Part shown: positions 8,401 through 14,471 of the stretch, in pieces
Numbering within the stretch: position 1 is the stretch's first letter
Layout of the letters: every line of letters begins with the position of its first letter
Assembly (NCBI GenBank): GCA_002887195.1
Contig: PJAB01001439.1
Coordinates: forward strand, 1 to 14,471
Origin: Chrysochromulina parva
Taxonomy: Eukaryota > Haptophyta > Prymnesiales > Chrysochromulinaceae
Length of the DNA: 14,471 nucleotides
Direction: 5' to 3'
Notes under the pieces: model-generated
Seen by the model: the letters and a program-made list of their open reading frames with translations, nothing else
Told to the model about the DNA's origin: nothing
Databases searched by the model: none
Position numbers and translations under genes: made by a program

Positions 8401-11400
8401 TCGCTCTCGCTCTCGCCAGAGGAACTGGCTGCGCAGCGGGCGGCGGAGCAGCGGGCGGCGGAACAAAAGGTCAAGGACCAGCGGCGCGCGGCCGAGCGTG
8501 TTGCTGGGGAAATGGCAGAGGCCGAGCGGGCAGCGGCGGAGAAGGCGGCAGCGAACAAGGCGGCGGCCGAGCGCGCAGCAGTGGGCAAGGCGGCGGCGGC
8601 GGCGCCACAGCGTGCGAGGTCTTCGACCAACCCCTTCGACGATGCGTCCTTCGACTTTGGCGCACGCGACCAAGTCGCACAGAAGAAGAAGACGAACTTT
8701 TTCCAAGTCGAGGAGGAGGAGGGCGAGGGGGAGGGCGAGGGGGAGGGCGACGAGGCAGGAGGCGGGCTGTCTGCGGCCGCGGGCGGGAGGCGGCAGACGG
8801 TCCAGAGCAGCCGGGTGCGCCCGCCCACGGTCGCCGCCTCCTCCTCCCAGGCACGCGGCGCCTCGGCCTCGACGCTGCCGCGCAGCGAAGAAACGCAGCC
8901 TCGCATGCAAGTGCTCGCCACAGCGCGCGCCTCGGCCTCGACGCTGCCGCGCAGCGAAGAAACGCAGGCCGCCGCGCGGCGCGTGCAAGCGGTCCTCCGA
9001 GGCGCCAAGTCGCGGCGCAAGCCGGAGCTGCGGACGATGATGCGTGTCGAGGTGCTGCTCAAGGGGCACAAGGGTCTGCTTCGTGGCCTGTGCTGCTGGC
9101 GAGGGCAGCTGGACACGAGTGGTGCCGTGTTTCTCGGTGTGGCCCTCGATCGGCCCCTCGGCCACCATGACGGGTACTATGCGAAGGGCGACCTGCGCTG
9201 TTTCAAGTGCGAGCCCCGGCATGGCGTCTTCGTGCCGCCGTCCCGGGCGCGCCTCGAGCAGCCGCGGCGGGTGCAGGGGGCGCGCGACCCCCTCGAGGTC
9301 GACATGGGCATGTCGAGTGACGAGACCGACGGCGATGGCGCCTCGTTCGGCATGTCCGAGGCCGAGGGGGACGACGAGATCAACGCGCCGGCCGGAGGCG
9401 CCCTCGCTGCCGGCGCTGGGGTCGGCGGCGCCGGCTTGAAGGCGCTCGGCGCGCCGGGCATGCCAGCGAGATTTGTGGACCCTGCGGTGCGTCTTGCGAT
9501 CCGGCTGCAGGCAATGGTCCGCGCCAAGAAGGCGCGTGACGACACCGAATACAGGCAGCTCGCGGATGACTTTGTGATGCCGCCGCAGGTGACGCTTGAT
9601 GAGGAGGGTCGCCATCATTCAATCCTGACCGTCGGCCATGATTCGGACGCCGTCTCGGGCGAGTGGACCCTCGCTGTGACGGCCTCGGAGCCGATCGTCA
9701 TCAGCAAGGTCATCTTCGATGTGGGCAACGATATCCGCGTCCCGATGCTCTTCCGTACCGCACACCAGGCTCCGTTTGAGGTGGTCTCGAAGACGGGGCT
9801 GCTCACCCCTGGCGACCAGGTCCTCATCAAGGGACGCGACGCCATGCTGCTTAAGAACGGCCGGCCCTCGAAGGCGATCTCGCGCGCCGACAGCGCTTGG
9901 TACACTCTCGCACAGCAGGTGACCCTCGTCGGGCTCAAGGGGCGCGCCAAGGAAAAGATTGATCTGCGCGTGTGCGGGCTGCCCCCTTGCAACGCGGTGC
10001 TGGTCAACCCGGACAATCCGAAGACGCACCTGCCGATGGGCTCAGCGCTCGCGGCACGGGTGACCGTGCACTTCCACGGCTACTTTGGCGCCAAGCCGCT
10101 CACGCTCAAGCATCTGATCAAGATCGATGGGCGGGGCAGCGCGACGCAGGTGAGGCACGTGCTGCACGATCCGGAGCGGCTCGGTCCGCCGATGCACTCG
10201 AGCCCGGGCTACCTGCGCGTGGTGGCGCTCGTCACCAAGGTGCAGGCGCGCTGGCGAGCGCTCATGAGCACGCGCGTCCTCCGTCCGACGAAGCAACAGA
10301 CGCGAGCCGAGCGCGCGGCCACCAGCGTGCAGGCAGCCAGCCGTGGCGCGCGCGCGCGCTCGAATGCGGTCATGAGCGCCGCCGAGGACCGTGTGGCCGT
10401 AGCTGAGTCTAGGGAGCGTGGATGGGAGACTTGGGGCACGCTGCATCCAGTGCGCACCGCCCAGCCCGCACAGGACGTGAGCTCGGTGGACGAGCTGCGA
10501 GAGACGCTGCAAGAGGCGGAGGCGCGGCGCGCGCGCCAGGCGGCCTCGCGTGAGGGGCAGCTGCAGCAGCGCGCCCTTCAACGGGAGCGCGATCAGGTCA
10601 GCCGCGTGCTCGTGCGCCCGGCGTGATGACCTCTGATGACCTCTGATGACGCCCTTGATTGCCTCCCTCATCAGGTCAGCCGCGTGCTCGTGCGCCCGGC
10701 GAGTGAGACGCGTGCTCAACACGGCGCCATGCTCGAGCGCGCAGTCCAGGCATCGCCGGGGCTCGCGCAGAGCTTCGCCCAGGGCGTCGCGGGGCCCAGT
10801 ACGGCGCTCCCGCGCCGTACTGGGCACCGCGCTGGGGATGGCGGTGGCGGCGGCGGCGGCACGGGTGCTGGGGGCGAGCGCCGTACTGGGCACCCCGCGT
10901 CGGCGTCGGCCGAGGAGCGCGAGCGTGCCCTCGCGTCTCAGCGCATCCAAGCGCACGCTCGCCGCCGAAGGGCCGCCCTCGAGCTAAACGAGCGGCGGGC
11001 GCGCACGAGCGGCGGCGCGAGACGGTCTGACGGTCTTCTCGGCGACGGGCTGCTCGGCGACGCCGCCTTGTCGCAGGCGGCCCTCATCCGCGGCCAGCGC
11101 TCCCCTCGGACGCTCAGCCCTCGGCAGGGCAGCAGTAGCGAGGGGCTCGCCGTCTCGATCTCGCAGCCTCGCACGCCTCTCGTCTCGCGCCAGTCGAGCA
11201 GCGTCCAGGACGGCGCCATCAACCTCGCCACCGCCGCCGGGCTCGATGCTTCGGCATCTGGATCTGGATCTGGATCTGGATCTCGACGCGCATCTGCCGC
11301 CGGGCTCGATGCTTCGGCATCTGGATCTGGATCTGGATCTCGACGCGCATCTGCCGCCGGGCTCGATGCTTCGGCACGCGCCGCCCGCTCTCCCGCCAAA

Positions 11401-13605
11401 GCTGCTGTCGCGAGCTCGCGCGCCAACTCCAAGCCCGCTACCCCCAATGGCGCACGCGGCGGCGGCGGCGGCGGCCGGGGGGGCGGCGGCCGAGGGGGCG
11501 GCGGCCGGTTCGGCGCGGACGCCAACGCGGATGAGAACTTGCAAGCGGCTCGAATCCAAGCGCACGCGCGCCGACGCCATGCGACGCGCATCCTGCGGGA
11601 ACGTGCCGAGGCGTCGTACGCTACCGCGGCTGTCAGCAGAGCAGCCGAGGTCTACGGCTTCGACGACGTGGGAGCCGTCGAGGGCGCCGAGAGTGGCCGC
11701 GGCGGCGGCGGCGGCGGCGGTGGCGGCGGCTTCTTCGGCGGTGTTCTCGAGGCGGCGGCGGCTGCGCACCACGACGGCGCGCGTTCCGCACCTCCCGATT
11801 CCCCACAGCGCCGCCAAAGCTCACCCTCAAAGCTCAAGAGCCCCGGAGCCAAGAGCCACGGTGCCAAGAGCCCGGCCGACGGCCGGGCGCGCCCGTTTCT
11901 GGTGGTCGACACGTCGTCCGAGCTGCAGGCTCGTCAGGTTCGTCAGGTGGTCGACACGTCCGAGCTGCAGGCTCGTCAGGTTCGTCAGGTGGTCGACACG
12001 TCCGAGCTACAGGCTCTCGCGGGCGCCATCGGCCGTTACTATGCCGGCCGCCGGCGCCGTCAGCGCGCGCTCCGGGCGGCGCATGCAGTCCTGGGCGCGG
12101 CGATGATCTCTGCGAGTGTGGAGCAGCGCACCGCTCGCGAGATTCGGCGCGCGGCGGCGCTGCGCTCACTGCGCGCCGATCGCTTCGACCATCTCGTACA
12201 CGAGCAGCTGATGCCCTGGGTGCTGCGAAAGCGCCTCGCGGTCGCCGCAGAGGACTTTGACGCTGCCAAGGCGTATAAGTTGCTCGAGAGCGGCGTCCTC
12301 GAGCGTCGGGCCGATCTCGACGACCTCGAGCGGCGCAAGGCGCATGCGGTCGCGACGGAGAGCTACCAGCTCGCCGCCGAGCTCAAGGAGCAGTCGGATA
12401 CGCTTCGGGTGCAGATTGCACTCCTCTTGCATCGTGCAGGCTCGCCGTATACGTACCGCGGCCACGGCGCGCCAACCTCGATGATCGACGCCGCCGGTGC
12501 GAGCAGAGGTGGCGCAGCTGGTGGCGGCGCTCGTGGCGCCTCGGCCACCGAGAGCTCCAGCACTCACTCGCCCTCGCGCCGCGGCGCATCCTCGAACCCT
12601 GCGAGCCCCCTCAGGATCAGCTCGCACGCCAGGGACGGCGGCGACGGCTGCTCGGCGTCGCCCCTTCATCCGTCCCGCGGTGCCGGCAGCGCCGCCCCCG
12701 GCGGCTTCGGCGAGGCCGCAAGTGCACTGCGGGACGAAACGGCCCACGGCTTCGGAGATCGCTTCGGAGATCCCGGGCTTGGCACAGACGATGCTGGCGC
12801 GCGGCGCGAGGCGCTCGTCGCACGGCGCGAGGAAGAGGCGGCCATCGCCCGAGCGAGCGCGTCACTCGCCCGAGGCGGACGTGGCAGCCTGCGACCAGCC
12901 TCGAGTCGCCGACTGCCCTCAAGGCCGATGACTGCGATGGAGCAACCGCCGCAGCAGGGACATTGTCTGATCGGTCTGGCGGGCACCGCTGCCAGCGGCC
13001 TCCGACGTGCCGCCAGCGCCACGGCCACGAGCGCACGCGCCGGCGGCGCCGCCCCTCCCGCCACCGCCTTGGCGTCCGGCGCGAGCGGCGCGGGACGCGA
13101 GGACCTCTACGGCCAGTTGCTCGCGATGCGCCGTCGCGAGGCTGTGCTCGAAGCGGAGCTCATCGCCATCAAGACACGCCGCCGGCAGCGCGAGGCCAAG
13201 GCCCTGGGGGCGGCCAAGGCGGCCGCCGCGCTCTCGCCAGCGGCCGCGAGGCTGCGCGATGAGCTGCTCGTCGTGCAGCGGCACCGGGACTCGATTGCGG
13301 AGAAGCAGCGCCATCTCGAGCAGTCGCAGCTACGTGTACGCCCAAAGGACCTTGCCACGCTGCAGCGCGCGCGCGAGCTCGTCGCGCGCACTTCAGGCGA
13401 CACGGAGGAGCACAGGCGCAGGACCGAGGGCGAGCTGTCCGCGGCGCAGGGGCGCATCGACAGGCTGGCGCGGCTGCAGCGCGAGCGGCTCGAGAGCTCG
13501 CACCGCCGGCGGGCGAGCCTGCAACGCGAGCGGCTCGAGGGGCGGATTCTGCGGGAGGAGCTCGCCAAGGAGATGGGCGAGCACGGGGAGGGGGCCGACG
13601 TGTGA
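5440..13605 (+). CDS. giant Ala-rich, CAP-Gly, IQ-motif and coiled-coil protein (two exons)
   Basis: Read as exons 5440-10596 and 10675-13605, joined in phase 0 over a 78-bp intron, giving about 2,695 residues. The start ATG has a good context (GACATGG), and an in-frame stop lies upstream at 5374. Order: Ala/Arg/Pro/Thr repeats (about 6-780); Ala/Glu helix and an Asp run (859-871); charged helix near 990-1055; NPF (1064); IQ (1179-1195); CAP-Gly (1200-1270) with FLGVALDRPLGHHDG and HGVFVPPSR; IQ (1352-1370); an unrecognised mixed-composition region (1377-1595); IQ-like units near 1600 and 1645; two RIQAHARRR motifs (1809-1817 and 2012-2020); an IQ-like GRYYAGRRRRQR (2172-2183); a UVR-like helix pair with LERRKAHAVATESYQLAAEL (2270-2289); coiled coil (2529-2690). 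CAP-Gly domains bind tubulin or EEY/F tails, and IQ motifs bind calmodulin. UVR-like motifs occur in some centrosomal proteins. A microtubule, basal-body or ciliary role is inference. Without splicing it would be two proteins of 1,728 and 989 residues. Confidence 0.8.
5488..5649. repeat. 6 x 27-bp array at the start of the Ala-rich domain
   Basis: Six 27-bp units starting at 5488 encode nonamers of the type ARPAAAVAA. Units differ at a few bases. This in-frame array opens the Ala-rich domain of the giant protein. Confidence 0.8.
6276..6489. repeat. 214-bp direct duplication, copy 1 (partner 7182-7395)
   Basis: This block recurs at 7182-7395, exactly 906 bp (302 codons) downstream, with only a handful of mismatches. 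Both copies encode the same less repetitive peptide, which contains ALTTVKARAATPAEAARRTL and ends in PAGVQTITA. The downstream flanks differ after 6489 and 7395, so the unit boundary is sharp. It is a recent in-frame segmental duplication within the coding region. Confidence 0.9.
6784..7107. repeat. 6 x 54-bp minisatellite in the Ala-rich domain
   Basis: AGACCT anchors occur at 6838, 6892, 6946, 7000 and 7054, an exact 54-bp period, with a diverged first unit at 6784. Each unit encodes 18 residues (RPAAATATPAAATATAAA type). PAAATATP and PATATATP units alternate, giving a 108-bp higher-order period. Sequence flanking the array (near 6688 and 7120) is itself duplicated at a 432-bp offset, which is 8 x 54. 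Confidence 0.9.
7182..7395. repeat. 214-bp direct duplication, copy 2 (partner 6276-6489)
   Basis: Second copy of the block at 6276-6489. One coding difference is visible: SDGGAK here against SDSGAK in copy 1. The sequence then diverges into SVTQIISK, one of the few non-Ala-rich stretches in the domain. Confidence 0.9.
7447..7617. repeat. second 54-bp minisatellite block
   Basis: The same 54-bp unit as at 6784-7107 reappears after the second 214-bp copy, with AGACCT anchors at 7489, 7543 and 7597 and a partial leading unit. The order array, 214-bp block, array suggests duplication of a compound segment. Confidence 0.8.
7636..7731. repeat. 2 x 48-bp tandem repeat
   Basis: Two essentially identical 48-bp units (7636-7683 and 7684-7731), each encoding AKPAAASAVASAATAT. 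In-frame, near the end of the Ala-rich domain. Confidence 0.9.
8311..8412. repeat. 2 x 51-bp tandem repeat
   Basis: Units at 8311-8361 and 8362-8412, each encoding AVASAAPTAKQPLS plus three variable residues. In-frame repeat between the Asp-rich and Ala/Glu helical parts of the giant protein. Confidence 0.8.
8860..8967. repeat. 39-bp direct repeat pair, 69-bp offset
   Basis: The same 39-bp sequence occurs at 8860-8898 and 8929-8967 and encodes ASASTLPRSEETQ twice, just before the first IQ motif and CAP-Gly domain. Confidence 0.9.
10592..10701. repeat. 32-bp direct repeats spanning the exon/intron junctions
   Basis: A 32-bp sequence beginning ATCAGGTCAGCCGCGTGCTC occurs exactly at 10592-10623 and 10670-10701, 78 bp apart. 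Each copy contains CAG|GT. The first copy spans the donor and the second spans the acceptor. As a result the first 27 intron bases equal the first 27 bases of exon 2. Both copies encode QVSRVLVRPA when read unspliced. Confidence 0.95.
10597..10674 (+). other. predicted 78-bp phase-0 introner-like intron
   Basis: The donor is CAG|GTCAGC and the acceptor is CCTCCCTCATCAG|GTC. Removal joins codons Q and V and links two long frames of the same protein; retention meets TGATGA at 10624-10629. The 46-bp unique centre is a TGATGACCTC tandem motif followed by TTGATTGCCTCCCTC. The CTGAT words fit a CTRAY branch-point pattern. It shares its 3' end and motif content with the intron at 14242-14415 in another gene. 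Splicing is predicted from sequence only. Confidence 0.8.
10795..10824. repeat. perfect 13-bp stem-loop within the coding sequence
   Basis: CCCAGTACGGCGC (10795-10807), a TCCC loop, and its exact reverse complement GCGCCGTACTGGG (10812-10824). The right arm and following bases (GCGCCGTACTGGGCACC) recur at 10878-10894, 66 bp on, encoding the repeated RRTGH. The sequence between is Gly-rich. Confidence 0.85.
11233..11375. repeat. 63/57-bp tandem repeats (AAGLDASASGSGS)
   Basis: Units start at 11233, 11296 and 11353; the third is truncated. Each encodes AAGLDASASGSGS...RRAS. The first has one more Gly-Ser pair than the second, from slippage of GGATCT. This is a flexible in-frame linker in the second exon of the giant gene. 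Confidence 0.9.
11902..12010. repeat. 42/45-bp coding repeats with AGGT junctions
   Basis: Units start at 11902, 11947 and 11989, encoding VVDTS(S)ELQARQVRQ. The first has one extra Ser codon and the third is partial. Each full unit contains TCAGGTTCGTCAGGTGG, so AG|GT occurs repeatedly at splice-like spacing. The block leads into an IQ-like motif. Confidence 0.9.
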
Positions 13606-14190
13606 GCGAGGACGACATTGTGAGTGAGTGCGTGCTCCCCTACCGACGGCTACATCTTGCGCGGGTGTTATGCACGACTAGATCAGTCTCTCTCGTCAGT
13701 CGCCGTGCCAGTGCGCGACCGTGCGGTGCCGAGTACACATTCAGACGGGGCGGGTATGGCGAAATTTGCCGATTCTTTTTCGTGAAGCGTGCGCGGGGGG
13801 ACATACGTAATCGTGGCGCCCCTGGCGCACCGGTATTCACGCGTAGGCTGCTAACGCGTTTCCGTACAGTACCTCGGACCCATGCTCGGACCCTCCGGGC
13901 CTCCCCTCACCCGCCCGGCGCCCGGCCGCCCCTATCTGTCTGCCGCGCACCCGCGCCTCATGATGTCCTCGCACCACGACTTACCCTGGTGGAACCACAT
14001 ACACACATCATGCACACACACTTTCCATGGCTCTGCACGTGCGGATCCACCCACGCAGGTTCCCTTCCCCACCCCACCCCAGTCCCCCCCCCAGCGCGGC
14101 CGTTTCCCGTTGGGGTGCTCGTTTCAGCGCCATGTTCGGCGCCTCCCCCACCCCCCCACCCTTTCTTCTCTTCTCAACGGCATCGATGGC
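13606..14190. other. convergent intergenic region, both 3' UTRs
   Basis: These 585 bp lie between the stop of the giant plus-strand gene and the stop of the minus-strand gene at the right edge. The left part is mixed sequence with a short AT-rich patch near 13760-13785. From about 13890 it is strongly C/T-rich on the plus strand, with CA-rich words near 14000-14025 and C runs near 14080-14160. No supported gene or RNA was found; a 211-codon plus frame that crosses it has no ATG at its beginning and looks like chance. Confidence 0.5.
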
Positions 14191-14471
14191 TCAGGCATCG
14201 AGAGAGCGCGCGTATGCCCGCTGGGCTCGCTCGTTGAGCACCTGATGAGGGAGGTCCTCAGTGGTCATCAGGTGACTCTGAAACCACCAAGGCCAATCAG
14301 AGGCGCTTTGAGCGCCTTGAGCTTAGCGAGCATACAAAAGGAATCAGAGTCAACTGGAGTCAATCATGAGCAATCAGAGGCCATCAAAGGTACTCAGTGG
14401 GCGCTCGTTGAGCACCTTGAGCTTGGCGAGCTGGATGTCCTTGTCGCTCTGGTTGGTGACAATCACATCCT
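14191..14471 (-). CDS. 3' end of an unrecognised gene, two exons
   Basis: On the minus strand, exon 14471-14416 (two leftover bases then 18 codons, DVIVTNQSDKDIQLAKLK) joins in phase 0 across a 174-bp intron to exon 14241-14191 (VLNERAQRAYARSLDA and a TGA stop). The joined C-terminus, with a continuous helical pattern through AKLKVLNERAQRAYARSL, looks more natural than the unspliced version, which stops in the intron at 14374-14376. The composition is that of an ordinary folded protein. The family is not recognised. The gene starts outside the window and converges with the giant CAP-Gly gene. Confidence 0.65.
14242..14415 (-). other. predicted 174-bp phase-0 introner-like intron
   Basis: On the minus strand the donor is CTCAAG|GTGCTC (intron starts at 14415) and the acceptor is CCTCCCTCATCAG|GTGCTC (ends at 14242). 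The intron begins with GTGCTCAACGAGCG, identical to the first 14 bases of the next exon; with the shared AG the direct repeat is 16 bp at a 174-bp offset. The interior repeats CTGAT (CCTCTGATTG, ACTCTGATTC, CCTGATGACC) and CACTGAG(T/G)ACCT. Length is 3 x 58, with an in-frame stop. The terminal 13 bases match the 78-bp intron of the neighbouring gene except possibly beyond the shared CCTCCCTCATCAG. Confidence 0.75.
14302..14330. repeat. decayed copy of the upstream exon inside the 174-bp intron
   Basis: These 29 bases match the exon/intron boundary segment 14400-14430 with two substitutions and one 2-base gap out of 31. They include the minus-strand word AAGCTCAAGG that spans the donor. The intron is thus divided into two inserts of related sequence separated by a copy of the target. 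Confidence 0.85.

Noticed and set aside
7954..9618. 554-codon minus-strand frame
   Set aside because: Opposes the acidic, IQ and CAP-Gly coding segments; its Arg/His/Leu-rich product has no recognisable domain.
10636..13605. Second half of the giant gene as an independent protein starting at 10636
   Set aside because: That ATG lies within the predicted intron; the exact duplicated splice junction and continuous frame favour one spliced gene, though this needs transcript proof.
13602..14237. 211-codon plus-strand frame after the giant gene
   Set aside because: It begins at GTG overlapping the previous stop, covers pyrimidine-rich 3' UTR sequence and runs into the minus-strand exon.

Overview
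This is nuclear DNA of a GC-rich microbial eukaryote. The evidence is long GC3-rich open frames, EF-hand, IQ and CAP-Gly domains, no bacterial-style operons or ribosome binding sites, and two short GT-AG introns. The base composition and the Ala/Pro/Arg-rich low-complexity proteins suit a haptophyte or another GC-rich alga, but taxonomy cannot be fixed from this window.

Layout, left to right: (1) the 3' end of an unrecognised gene on + (1-139). (2) A convergent minus-strand gene (408-2288) for a four-EF-hand protein with a long disordered tail; its presumed 5' leader carries a 95-bp MITE-like element with perfect 11-bp terminal inverted repeats and a 9-bp target duplication (2354-2466). (3) A second minus-strand gene (3189-5192) for a membrane-anchored, IQ-motif, poly-proline protein. 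(4) A 247-bp divergent promoter region. (5) A very large plus-strand gene (5440-13605), read as two exons joined over a 78-bp intron. It encodes about 2,695 residues: a ~775-residue Ala/Arg/Pro/Thr repeat domain, a CAP-Gly domain, several IQ motifs, an unidentified globular region, a UVR-like helical motif and a C-terminal coiled coil. (6) On minus, the last two exons of an unrecognised gene (14191-14471) with a 174-bp intron.

The most notable signal is the pair of introns. They lie in different genes on opposite strands, yet both end in CCTCCCTCATCAG, both are phase 0, both are a multiple of 3 long, both repeat CTGAT-type motifs, and both begin with a copy of the first bases of the following exon. 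This is the signature of introner-like intron gain: insertion of related sequence with duplication of the target. The 174-bp intron also holds a decayed extra copy of the flanking exon, which suggests two successive insertions.

Three neighbouring genes share a calcium/calmodulin theme: an EF-hand sensor, an IQ-bearing membrane protein and an IQ-bearing microtubule-type protein. A joint role in calcium-regulated cytoskeleton or cilium function is inference only; gene neighbourhood is weak evidence in eukaryotes.
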